Assembly (NCBI RefSeq): GCF_002162135.1
Contig: NZ_CP021382.1
Location: 1,550,001-1,614,000 of the forward strand
DNA from: Cellvibrio sp. PSBB006
GTDB taxonomy: Bacteria; Pseudomonadota; Gammaproteobacteria; Pseudomonadales; Cellvibrionaceae
DNA length: 64,000 nt
Direction: 5' to 3'
Below, piece after piece: positions 8,603 through 16,966 of the stretch (the first letter of the stretch is position 1; the number at the start of each line of letters is the position of its first letter). The notes below the pieces were generated by a model, which made no database searches, was not told the DNA's origin, and was given only the letters and a program-made list of their open reading frames with translations. The position numbers and the translations under genes were made by a program.

Positions 8603-9337
8603 GGAATGTCCCCTGACATTATTTTTGGAATATTCTGATCCTTGGAGTTGGACCGAGAAGGCGCAATCTGTTTGCAGCGCGTTAACGAGCAAGATCAATT
8701 ACGCCATGAGTCTTTTTAATAAAAGATTCAATTTCTGCGTTACCAAACGATTACTATCGCATTAAAAATTTATTGCGAAATAATGACATGCAAAATGCCA
8801 CCGCCTTTTTACACATCGTTGATTCTTTTTTCAATGGCCAAAAACCTACAATGAAATGCAATTACCAAAATTACGCGTAATTGCTGGGCAACTATATAGG
8901 CAAAGCACTGCTAGCAATCATCAATACGTTGATTTTTGCGCCAAAATTCAACACCGCGTCGCAAAAAACGGCATAAGAAATCATCTACTGCTATGCTCCA
9001 TAGAAAAGCCGTCTTAAGCTCGGGAATAAAAATAGAAACATGCGCCGGTCATGCCTTTGTTAACCGGTAGGTACAAACCCGCTGCTCAATTGACGGGAAG
9101 CAAATAAGTCCATCATTTTTCACGAGTTTTTCAGTTAAGTGCTGGATTTTTAAATGCTGTCCCCGTAAAGTGAAGCAGCTTTATAGGGACGCATTCATCT
9201 CCGTTCACAGTGATTAGTTGCTTGATGCGCCGCCTGTGCGGTGAGGCAGAGGTCGCACGGTTGCACCCAGAGATACCGGGACTCAGTTAGCAAATAAGAA
9301 TTGAAGAGCAAGTTTGCAGAACAAGTGGATAGGATTA
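8603..9337. other. 735-bp non-coding region between divergent porin and c-di-GMP enzyme genes
   Basis: No coding ORF is supported here. It holds the promoters of two divergent genes. Two palindromes stand out: a perfect 14-bp AATTACGCGTAATT at 8869-8882 and ATCAA-TACG-TTGAT at 8920-8933. Either could be an operator. I cannot assign a regulator. The porin-proximal half is AT-rich. Confidence 0.5.
8869..8882. promoter_or_regulatory. Perfect 14-bp palindrome, candidate operator
   Basis: AATTACGCGTAATT is fully self-complementary. It lies about 270 bp upstream of the porin start and 455 bp upstream of the c-di-GMP enzyme start. It is far from both start codons, so a role as an activator site or a distal operator is only a guess. 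Confidence 0.3.
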
Positions 9338-11434
9338 ATGGGCAAGTCGCTTAATGTATTATTCATCGAAGACTCCGAAGCGGATGCGGAGTTAACTACC
9401 GCCGAACTCGCTCGTGGTGGTTTTATCCCTCATACCGAGCGTGTTGAAACACGCCACTCCATGCTCGATGCCCTTACCAAGGCAGAGTGGGACGTCATAC
9501 TGTGTGATTACAGTATGCCTCGTTTCAGCGCGGAAGCCGCTTTGCAGACACTCAAGGAAAGCGGCCAGGATATCCCCTTCATTATTACCTCCGGTGCCGT
9601 AGACGCAGAAGATACTGTCAGCCTACTCAAACAGGGCGCCCACGATTTCATGAATAAAGAAGCCCTTGCCCGTCTGGTTCCGGCCATTGAGCGGGAGATT
9701 CGGGAGGCTGAGGTGCGCCGGCAGCGACGGCTTGCTGAAGAACGAGTGCGCATACTGTCCAGCGCTGTTCAACAAAGTCCCGTCTCTGTGCTGATTACCA
9801 ACCCCGATGGCCAGATCGAATACGTCAACCCCAAATATGAACAGATCACCGGCTACGCCTCCAATGAAGCGATTGGACGTGATCTCGGCTTTACTTTATT
9901 AAATCAAACCAGTGCAGATGCTATGGCTGCCATGCGCCACAGCATCAGCAACGCGCAGGAGTGGCGCGGTGAGTTTTGCAGTATCCGCCGCGATGGGCAG
10001 GTATTCTGGGAATTTGTCAGCCTGTCGCCACTGCGCAATGAAACCGGCGACCTAACCCACTTTGTCATTATCAAAGAAGATATTACGGTGCGCCGCAGCT
10101 ATGAAGAACGGCTGTTACGTCAGGCGCATTACGATGACCTGACCGGCCTGGCCAATCGCGTGTTGATGTTGGAACATTTGAACGTCGCTCTGGAAAGCTC
10201 GGCCCGTAATCACCGCCAGACCGCGATGATGTGTATTGACCTGGACCGCTTCAAAAATGTTAATGACAGCCTCGGTCATAGCTGCGGGGACGATGTGCTG
10301 AGAGAGTCAGCTGGCCGTCTCAGTGGTTGTATTCGCAATGGCGATATCCTCGCGCGCATGGGCGGGGACGAATTTATTATCATCCTGCCCGATATCAGTA
10401 CACCGAAAGAAGCCGAAAAAGTCGCGGAAAAAATTATCGCCGCCTTTGCTCAACCATTCTTCATTGGTGGAAAAGAATATTTTGTCACCGCCAGTATCGG
10501 TATTGCTCTATCACCCAAAGATGGACGCAGCGCGAATTTGATCCAGCGCAATGCCGACCTGGCTATGTACAAAGCGAAAGAACTCGGGCGCAATCGGTAC
10601 CATTTTTTTACCGAGGATATCAACACCCAGTTGATGCAGCGTCTTGAACTTGAGGTGCGTTTACGCCAGGCCATCGCGCTGGAAGAGCTCGAACTGCATT
10701 ACCAACCCATTTATGACATCAATACCAACATGATGATTGGTTTTGAAGCTTTGGTGCGCTGGCGTCAACCCGATGGCAGCTTATTGATGCCGGTGAATTT
10801 CATTCCCATGGCGGAAGATATTGGCATTATCCAGGAAATCGATAAATGGGTTATGGCAACCGCCTGTGCCGACGCAGCCAAACTGGTTCACGAGTCGAAA
10901 CGTGCGTTGCGCCTCTCACTGAATGTATCCCCCAAACAATTGCAGATTCCGGATTACGCCAACTTTGTTGCGCATCAATTGTTTATTAATAACTTGTCGC
11001 CCACGCAATTGGAGTTGGAGGTGACAGAAAGGGTCATCATGCAAAACGACCCGCAAACCCAGATTAATATCACTGCGCTGTGTGATTTGGGTGTGCGTCT
11101 CTCAATTGATGATTTTGGAACCGGCTATTCCTCACTAGCGTATCTGCAAAAATTCCCCTTTAAAACCCTGAAAATTGATCGTGGTTTTGTCAGCCAGATC
11201 TGTGAGGACCCCAATACCCATCGCTTGGTGGATACCATTATTACCATGGCTCATGGTTTGGATATGGAGATTGTCGCAGAAGGAATAGAGAATGATCAGC
11301 AACGGCAATTGTTGCAGAAGCAAGGTTGTGATCACGCGCAGGGCTATTTCTTCAGCTACCCTGGCCCACTGAAAGACTTACGCGAAAAAATAAACACGCC
11401 CTGGGAAGCGCCCAGTGAAAATCCCCTGCATTAA
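9338..11434 (+). CDS. Response regulator REC-PAS-GGDEF-EAL c-di-GMP enzyme
   Basis: The 698-residue protein has a receiver domain (1-120, D57 in CDYSMP), PAS (~140-255), GGDEF (~262-425) and EAL (~435-690). The GGDEF site is intact (GGDEF 342-346) with an inhibitory I-site RNGD (333-336) five residues upstream. The EAL domain also keeps key residues: EAL 470-472, EVTE, DDFGTGYSS (D591-D592), KIDR and EGIE. So both diguanylate cyclase and phosphodiesterase activity are possible. There is no membrane segment, so it is cytoplasmic. An in-frame TTG at 9314 would add eight residues; the ATG at 9338 (AGGA upstream) fits the start of receiver domains better. No cognate kinase gene is adjacent. A strong terminator follows directly. 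Confidence 0.9.
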   Translation: MGKSLNVLFIEDSEADAELTTAELARGGFIPHTERVETRHSMLDALTKAEWDVILCDYSMPRFSAEAALQTLKESGQDIPFIITSGAVDAEDTVSLLKQGAHDFMNKEALARLVPAIEREIREAEVRRQRRLAEERVRILSSAVQQSPVSVLITNPDGQIEYVNPKYEQITGYASNEAIGRDLGFTLLNQTSADAMAAMRHSISNAQEWRGEFCSIRRDGQVFWEFVSLSPLRNETGDLTHFVIIKEDITVRRSYEERLLRQAHYDDLTGLANRVLMLEHLNVALESSARNHRQTAMMCIDLDRFKNVNDSLGHSCGDDVLRESAGRLSGCIRNGDILARMGGDEFIIILPDISTPKEAEKVAEKIIAAFAQPFFIGGKEYFVTASIGIALSPKDGRSANLIQRNADLAMYKAKELGRNRYHFFTEDINTQLMQRLELEVRLRQAIALEELELHYQPIYDINTNMMIGFEALVRWRQPDGSLLMPVNFIPMAEDIGIIQEIDKWVMATACADAAKLVHESKRALRLSLNVSPKQLQIPDYANFVAHQLFINNLSPTQLELEVTERVIMQNDPQTQINITALCDLGVRLSIDDFGTGYSSLAYLQKFPFKTLKIDRGFVSQICEDPNTHRLVDTIITMAHGLDMEIVAEGIENDQQRQLLQKQGCDHAQGYFFSYPGPLKDLREKINTPWEAPSENPLH

Positions 11435-11460
11435 AAAACTCCTGCCTGAGCAGGAGTTTT
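11435..11460. terminator. Bidirectional intrinsic terminator
   Basis: AAAACTCCTGC-CTGA-GCAGGAGTTTT: 11-bp perfect stem with a 4-nt loop, immediately after the stop codon of the c-di-GMP enzyme. A-run and T-run flank the GC part on the two sides, so it can end transcription both ways. It can also serve the HAD gene that arrives from the right. Confidence 0.9.
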
Positions 11461-11509
11461 AGCAATGGAGATGCAGCCCATTAGATTATTTATAGAATTC
11501 TGTTGATCG

Positions 11510-12199
11510 TCATACTGGCGATATAATTCGCCATCCAAGCTCTTGCGCCCGCTGTTCCAAACCTCTTCCGCCTCTCACGACGGTCGGTTTTCCGACGCTT
11601 TGTAACATAGGTAAATCTGAAATATCATCGCCGTATGCATAACAATGTTCTGCTACACCATTCACCGACGCCAAAAATATTTTTATTGCTTCCGCTTTGC
11701 CAGCACCAATCGTTTGGGGAGTGAGAATACGCCCCGTGTAGCATTCATTCTCCACTTCCATTAACGTGGAAAGAATGTGTTTAACGCTTGTTACCCGGGC
11801 AACCGGTTTCAAAATCGCCGGGAAAGAACCGGAAACAAATACTACCTCTCTTCCTTCATCCTGATGACGCTTCAACTCCGCCAAAGGCACAGCGTGGAAC
11901 AAATCGGGATGGTTCTCTTCCATATGCGTAAACCAGGCTTCGCCACATTGCTCAACGTCTGCCACACGGCGACCAGCAAAGTGCTGATAGTACAACCGAT
12001 TTAATACTTCCCAGGATGCATTCTCATGCATGTGTTGACGCAGGTCCATGTAGTAACGCTCTTTTGCTTGGTGCTCACTAAACCGCTCGTACCAGAAATC
12101 CTGGAAACTCAACATGCTTTTAACCGAAATCAATGTATCGTCAACATCGAAAAAAGCATAACCAACACTATCAGGTTTGTTTTTCAGTGCAGCATTCAT
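11510..12199 (-). CDS. HAD-IB family phosphatase (SerB-like)
   Basis: The 229-residue protein has all HAD phosphatase motifs: motif I FFDVDDTL (D18 nucleophile, D20 acid/base), motif II VSGSFP, the lysine of GAGKAEAI, and motif III YGDDISDLPML. The helical cap between motif I and II (~25-110) is of the HAD-IB type seen in phosphoserine phosphatase. The substrate cannot be read from sequence. It lies 36 bp downstream of an AfsA-like gene on the same strand. In A-factor-type pathways the AfsA product is a phosphorylated butenolide that must be dephosphorylated, so this enzyme is a good candidate for that step (inference). Confidence 0.85.
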   Translation of the reverse strand: MNAALKNKPDSVGYAFFDVDDTLISVKSMLSFQDFWYERFSEHQAKERYYMDLRQHMHENASWEVLNRLYYQHFAGRRVADVEQCGEAWFTHMEENHPDLFHAVPLAELKRHQDEGREVVFVSGSFPAILKPVARVTSVKHILSTLMEVENECYTGRILTPQTIGAGKAEAIKIFLASVNGVAEHCYAYGDDISDLPMLQSVGKPTVVRGGRGLEQRAQELGWRIISPV

Positions 12200-12235
12200 A
12201 AAGAAATCTCCATTCGAGTGAGATGATAATCGTCA

Positions 12236-13033
12236 TCACAGGTTTTCAACTTGTTTAACCGGTTCTTCGAACTCGTGCATGTTGGCAGCCACATAAGCGA
12301 GGTAATTGGACTGCATCTTTAACGCCTGCATATTCTCGCCTTTGCTGATGCGCACCTTTTCCATTGCACCAATTGATAGCATAAATTTGGATACAGCCTG
12401 TCCACACTGCTCTACCAGAATTTCCGCCTCGAAGCTCAGACGCTTGGGGTTATCAATGGATTGATTAAGAATATTGCACCGCAATACAGCGCCGACAGGA
12501 AAGGTGTAATGACTGTAACTAACAGAAAGATTATTTAAAACAAAGGCATACTCAATGCCATTTTTCGGCAGGAGGTAAGCTTCTGTGACCGCGACGATGG
12601 CTTGCCGCGCTGCTTCAATCAGAATCATTCCCTGCACGTGCTGACCACTTTGGTGATCATTCATCAACTCGCAATTCTCATCGATCATCATGTGTAATTC
12701 GAAAAGATCTGCCGTTAGCTGACGCGGTTCGGAAATCAAGGTATTCGCTGAATGGTGTTTGTGACTAAGCGCACGTCCGGCACGCTTCGGCAGGTTATGC
12801 CATAAGCTGAAATCAAAGAACGCGAGGTTCGGTGATGCAGCAGCTTCCTTCAATAACTCTGCAACACTTTCATCACCCAGCCCTTGCCCAGGGACCAGAA
12901 GTGTCACGCCCTGATTAGGCAGCGGTATGGAAAGACTCAGCAGACCCCGTAATTGTGATAAGGTCACGGCATCTTTGCCTTTAACATAGTTTGCGAATTT
13001 GTCACCGACAACAAGTAAGATTCGATTGTGCAT
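12236..13033 (-). CDS. AfsA-like (A-factor biosynthesis) hotdog-domain protein
   Basis: The 265-residue protein (ATG at 13033, SD GAGG 6 nt upstream; an in-frame TTG at 13045 is less likely) has the AfsA hotdog signature: LTADLFELHMMIDEN, then NDHQSGQHVQGMILIEAARQ at ~125-144. The core covers residues ~100-225. Residues 1-90 (RILLVVGDKF..., then VTLLVPGQGLGDE) form an extra N-terminal domain I do not recognise. Streptomyces AfsA has two hotdog repeats in about 300 residues; here I see one clear copy. AfsA condenses a beta-ketoacyl-ACP with dihydroxyacetone phosphate to start gamma-butyrolactone signals. Whether this protein does the same is inference. Confidence 0.75.
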   Translation of the reverse strand: MHNRILLVVGDKFANYVKGKDAVTLSQLRGLLSLSIPLPNQGVTLLVPGQGLGDESVAELLKEAAASPNLAFFDFSLWHNLPKRAGRALSHKHHSANTLISEPRQLTADLFELHMMIDENCELMNDHQSGQHVQGMILIEAARQAIVAVTEAYLLPKNGIEYAFVLNNLSVSYSHYTFPVGAVLRCNILNQSIDNPKRLSFEAEILVEQCGQAVSKFMLSIGAMEKVRISKGENMQALKMQSNYLAYVAANMHEFEEPVKQVENL

Positions 13034-13404
13034 AAAACACCTCAATATAGTTAATTAAAAATTTACGATCGCCGTGATCGTTAGCAGTAGTGCTTCTCAA
13101 ACTTTCATCCTGAAAATTGTGTCCTGAGTGGCCTCTACGTCTATCGAGCTGATCAAGATTCGCACAAGCACACTCATTAGATTTATACTGACTTGTAATA
13201 ATGAAGACTAGGAACATTTGGCAAAGCGGAAAAATAAACAGTAAAAACATGAAAGGATTTAGGTGCCACGGGTAAATCAGGACGCTAAGATAAAGGCCTC
13301 GCCAAATGGCAGTATCCTGTCAATCGCAACACGGCGGGAAAGAAGGCAAAGCACCCTTTCCGGGACTATGCTTGATTAATCGAACTGACTGTGAAGGTAG
13401 CGCA
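13034..13404. other. 371-bp divergent promoter region with a short inverted repeat
   Basis: Non-coding region between the AfsA-like operon (minus) and the binding-protein/kinase operon (plus). At 13065-13081 ACGATC-GCCGT-GATCGT forms a 6-5-6 inverted repeat that lies about 30 bp upstream of the AfsA-like start codon, a good position for an operator or a 5'-UTR hairpin. No coding ORF in the region has family support. Confidence 0.4.
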
Positions 13405-14139
13405 ATGCCATCGCTCTCTAAAATCTACCGGCATCTGCTGGGTGCGTTATTGACCGTTTTCGCTGTGCATAGCGCCGCGGATACGCCAGACAAGCTTTCT
13501 TTTATCACCATCGACGTTGCACCCTGGGCGTCGATTAACGAAGCGGGAAAGATGGAAGGCGCATTCATTGAACTGGTCAATGAAATTTCCCAGCGTATAA
13601 ACCGTGACATAAACATCACGATTACCCCCTTCGCCAGGGTGGACCGCGAGCTGGAGATAGGCTCCCACGATTGCACCATTCTGGTTCCCCGGCCGGATAC
13701 GCTGGTTGTGAAAGGCGACGTTATATCCTATCACCCGATGGGAGTGATACCACGCAATGGTATTGAAATAGCTGAATATGAAGATATTCAGGCATTGAAG
13801 CTTTCTGTTATTCGAGGCGCTACCATGACGCCCCGTTTTGACGAAGACACCAAAATCTATAAAGAATACGATACAGATTATTTAATCGGGCTGCGCAAGA
13901 TTGCTCGCGGTCGATTAGACGGCATTGTGGGGGCTATTCCCACTCTGCTCTACCTGGCTGAGCAGGAAGGCCTGGATGGCCAGTTAGGCAAACCCTTTCC
14001 GCTCACCGAAATACCCTTATTGTTTCAATGCTCAAAAAACTCACCCAACCTGGACATCATGCCACAAGTCAATAAAGCCATTGCCGATATGAAAAAGGAA
14101 GGTGTAGTAAAACAAATTCAATCCCGTTATTACTTCTAA
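13405..14139 (+). CDS. Periplasmic solute-binding protein, PF00497 type
   Basis: The 244-residue protein starts with a signal peptide (MPSLSKIYRHLLGALLTVFAVHSAA) and continues as a type II periplasmic binding protein: FITIDVAPWASINEAGKMEGAFIELVNEISQRI, then SVIRGATMT..., DGIVGAIPTLLYLA. No lipobox and no membrane segment are visible. The ATG at 13405 has AAGG upstream. No ABC permease or ATPase gene is near. Instead it is followed after 16 bp by a membrane histidine kinase, so it probably feeds a signal to the kinase rather than a transporter. Ligand unknown. Confidence 0.82.
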   Translation: MPSLSKIYRHLLGALLTVFAVHSAADTPDKLSFITIDVAPWASINEAGKMEGAFIELVNEISQRINRDINITITPFARVDRELEIGSHDCTILVPRPDTLVVKGDVISYHPMGVIPRNGIEIAEYEDIQALKLSVIRGATMTPRFDEDTKIYKEYDTDYLIGLRKIARGRLDGIVGAIPTLLYLAEQEGLDGQLGKPFPLTEIPLLFQCSKNSPNLDIMPQVNKAIADMKKEGVVKQIQSRYYF

Positions 14140-14155
14140 ATCTTGTCAGGCCCTG

Positions 14156-15784
14156 ATGAACGCCAACGAAAAAATTAAATTGACCACTCCTGAACCTCCC
14201 GCGACAGCACCTTCTGCCGGACATGCCTTACGTGACATCTTTTATGCAGTTAAGAATTACGGTATTGCAAGGCATTTGCTGTTGTACATCATTATCTTCA
14301 GCTCCTTCGTTACCCTGCTCGCCACCAGCTTGCAACTTTATACCGATTACCAACGCGACCTGGATGTCATCAACAGTCGCTTGAATGAGATCGAAGGAGG
14401 TTACATTGGCAGTATCAGCGCAAGTTTATGGAATCTGGATATCAAGCAACTGGAGCTTCAACTCGATGGCATAAAACATTTACCGGATATCAAAGCCGTC
14501 GAGATCCGCGAACACAATGAAGAGTTTTCCAAACCCCTGCACCTGATTCGCGGCGAGAAAAGTACGCGAAATATTATTGTGCGCACCTACCCCATCCTTC
14601 ACAATGTCTCGGGCGAAACGCGCGAGATAGGCACACTGACCATCCAGGTTTCCTTAACTGAGGTGTACCAACGATTGTGGGATAAAGCTATTGTGATCCT
14701 GCTGAGCCAAGGGATTAAAACCTTCCTGGTGTCCTTATTTACCTTATACATCTTTTACTATCTGGTGACCCATCACCTGACGACGATCGCCAACTTCCTG
14801 CGCAATTTTGATGTGGAAAAAGAACCGCAAAAATTGGCCCTGCGCCGCAAGATGTCCTCCCGCGAAGATGAATTGGATTTGGTGGTTAAAGCGTTTAACA
14901 ACCTGTCGCAGGATCTGCACCAAGCCTATGAAAATTTACGCGACACAAATAAACGCTTGGCAGAAGACAATATTGCGCGGCGCAAAGCTGAAGAGGAAGT
15001 TAATCGATTGAACGCTGTTTTAGAACAACGTGTGCGCCAACGCACAGCGGAACTCGAAGCAGCTAATAAAGAATTAGGCACCTTCTGTTATTCTGTTTCT
15101 CACGATTTACGCGCCCCGCTACGTCGCATTGAAGGCTTTCGCCGTATTTTATGCGAGGAGTATGAAGAGCGTCTTGAAGAAAAAGGCCGCCATTATCTAT
15201 CGCGTATTGAGGTGGGTACGCGTGAAATGGCGGAGATGATCGACAGCTTTTTACGTTTATCCCGTGCAACCCAGGGCGAAATGGCCGTGCAACGGGTAAA
15301 TATTTCTGAACAAGTCAGCGAGATATTTAATCGCATTCAGGAACGCGAACCGCAACGACAGATTAGGTTGATTTCAGAGCCAGATATTTACGCTGATGTC
15401 GACAAACGTTTTTTTGATGTGCTATTAAATAACTTATTGGATAACGCCTGGAAATATTCCCGCCATCAGCAAAATGCGAAAATTGTATTCGGGATAACAT
15501 TACTTAATGAAGAAACTGTCTATTATATTTCTGATAATGGTGTAGGCTTCGATATGGCTTACGCCGACCGTTTGTTCAGTCCCTTCAATCGCTTACATAA
15601 AGCCGAAGAGTTTGATGGTGTTGGCATAGGTCTTGCGACGGTTCAACGGATTATTGCTCGCCACGGTGGCCGCATATGGGCACAATCGACACCGGGAGAA
15701 GGCGCAACGTTTTATTTCACCTTATGGTCAAGGAATAAAGAAAGTGGGCACGGAAACAATTTTGTTAGTGGAGGACAATCCTGA
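14156..15784 (+). CDS. Membrane sensor histidine kinase
   Basis: The 542-residue kinase has TM1 (~40-62), a periplasmic sensor loop (~63-178), TM2 (~180-204), a HAMP-like linker (~205-258) and a coiled coil (~260-305). The HisKA dimerisation domain has H316 in YSVSHDLRAPLR, and the HATPase domain shows NLLDNAWKYS (N box), SDNGVGFD (G1), FDGVGIGLATVQ (G2) and GEGATFYF. The FCYSVSHDLRAPLRRIEGF segment is like that of phytochrome-type kinases. It is encoded between a periplasmic binding protein and a single-domain regulator; the regulator gene overlaps its end by 41 bp. The periplasmic loop is a possible docking site for the binding protein. Confidence 0.88.
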   Translation: MNANEKIKLTTPEPPATAPSAGHALRDIFYAVKNYGIARHLLLYIIIFSSFVTLLATSLQLYTDYQRDLDVINSRLNEIEGGYIGSISASLWNLDIKQLELQLDGIKHLPDIKAVEIREHNEEFSKPLHLIRGEKSTRNIIVRTYPILHNVSGETREIGTLTIQVSLTEVYQRLWDKAIVILLSQGIKTFLVSLFTLYIFYYLVTHHLTTIANFLRNFDVEKEPQKLALRRKMSSREDELDLVVKAFNNLSQDLHQAYENLRDTNKRLAEDNIARRKAEEEVNRLNAVLEQRVRQRTAELEAANKELGTFCYSVSHDLRAPLRRIEGFRRILCEEYEERLEEKGRHYLSRIEVGTREMAEMIDSFLRLSRATQGEMAVQRVNISEQVSEIFNRIQEREPQRQIRLISEPDIYADVDKRFFDVLLNNLLDNAWKYSRHQQNAKIVFGITLLNEETVYYISDNGVGFDMAYADRLFSPFNRLHKAEEFDGVGIGLATVQRIIARHGGRIWAQSTPGEGATFYFTLWSRNKESGHGNNFVSGGQS

Positions 15785-16190
15785 CGAAGCCGAGCTGGCT
15801 CTAATGGGGTTTGCCAAGAACGACCGCTGTTACGACATTCAAGTCGTACATTCGGGAGAAGATGCGCTGGAGTTTTTATTTGCTACCGGCAAACATGAAG
15901 GTCGTTGTCCTTCACGCAATCCGGATTTAATTTTATTGGATATTAAATTGCCCGGCATCAATGGACTTACTGTTCTGCAACGTCTTCGCGCGCACCCTTG
16001 TTATGAGCATACGCCGGTCGTGATTTTGACCACCTCTGACGAAACATCGGATATTTTGGAGGGATATAACCGGGGGGTTAATAGCTATCTGCAAAAGCCT
16101 GTCGACTTCGCAGCCTTCTCTGATTTACTCCAACAAATCAGTCAATACTGGCTCAAAACCAATATCTCACCACCTAAAGCGAAAAACTAG
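15744..16190 (+). CDS. Single-domain response regulator (Rcp1/CheY-like)
   Basis: A 148-residue receiver-only protein: acidic pocket VEDNPDEAE (E10, D11), phospho-acceptor D66 in ILLDIKLPG, T96/T97 in ILTTSDE and K118 in LQKPVD. The extended ATGKHEGRCPSRNPDLILLD loop is typical of the Rcp1-like regulators that pair with phytochrome-type kinases. I chose GTG at 15744, which begins the receiver fold correctly (VGTETILLVEDNP) and has AAGGA 9 nt upstream; the gene then overlaps the kinase by 41 bp. No output domain exists, so it must act through a partner. Its TAG stop shares the palindrome CTAG with the stop of convergent bufC. Confidence 0.88.
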   Translation: MGTETILLVEDNPDEAELALMGFAKNDRCYDIQVVHSGEDALEFLFATGKHEGRCPSRNPDLILLDIKLPGINGLTVLQRLRAHPCYEHTPVVILTTSDETSDILEGYNRGVNSYLQKPVDFAAFSDLLQQISQYWLKTNISPPKAKN

Positions 16191-16963
16191 GCTGGCTCAA
16201 TTACCTCATGCCTTGGCAGTACCTGCGCAATGATCTCTTGTGACAACAGGTTATCCAGCAACTGCTTACCATCCTGTTCCAATGCAACTGGATTGGGGTG
16301 CTGCAATTCTTCCGCAACTCGTTGTAGCGCCGCTCTACCTGTTAATCCCGCTTCTTGCTGCAAAAGTTGCAACAAGCGTACGGTAACGGCATTGGCTTCG
16401 AGGAACTTTACCTCATCCGCACGATTACGATAAACCACCAGAAAGCTGGCTTCTGGCGGTGGCTCCACAGGCTGATAGGCCGGGCCGATCTGATGCACGG
16501 GAAAACGGTAGGACAGGCACCACACCAGGGGTGAAATGTCAGGGCAGCCATCCAGCACCGAAAGACCAGAATCATTAGACGGGGGCACAATCTCGGTTGC
16601 GACGTCCAGCGCCAGTTCAACCCACTCGTAATGAGCCAGCTCCAGCATAAATGACAAATCACCCGCACGTGAACCACGCTCTTGCATCAGGTAGTTTAAA
16701 AATTCCTGACTGATCTCCAGGAAATAAGGTGTCTGGCATTGGTGGGAAGCTAAAAACTCGCGCACCATGCCATGCCATGCATCATCAGCAGTAATACTGC
16801 GCAGGATGGGGAATGCACCGCTGATAAAACTTTCTATATTGTTGTAAATCAAATCCCGGTAAATACCCATCCGCCGATCTTCAATCTCTGTCGGCGCCGG
16901 ATAATGCCGGGGGTCGCGCAGATGCCGGGTAAATTGGTATTGCGTTTGCTGAAAGGACGCCAT
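16187..16963 (-). CDS. bufC: BufC-like MNIO partner protein (DUF2063)
   Basis: The 258-residue protein has an N-terminal DUF2063 domain (~8-100: QYQFTRHLRDPRHYPAPTEIEDRRMGIYRDLIYNN...FPILRS) and a C-terminal winged-helix-like region (~180-258). Proteins of this type accompany DUF692/MNIO enzymes and help them recognise the precursor peptide. It starts 3 bp beyond the stop of bufB, so the two are co-transcribed. The stop codon shares CTAG with the stop of the convergent regulator gene. Role in bufferin maturation follows from established work on MNIO systems and from this context. Confidence 0.87.
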   Translation of the reverse strand: MASFQQTQYQFTRHLRDPRHYPAPTEIEDRRMGIYRDLIYNNIESFISGAFPILRSITADDAWHGMVREFLASHQCQTPYFLEISQEFLNYLMQERGSRAGDLSFMLELAHYEWVELALDVATEIVPPSNDSGLSVLDGCPDISPLVWCLSYRFPVHQIGPAYQPVEPPPEASFLVVYRNRADEVKFLEANAVTVRLLQLLQQEAGLTGRAALQRVAEELQHPNPVALEQDGKQLLDNLLSQEIIAQVLPRHEVIEPA

Positions 16964-16966
16964 TGG

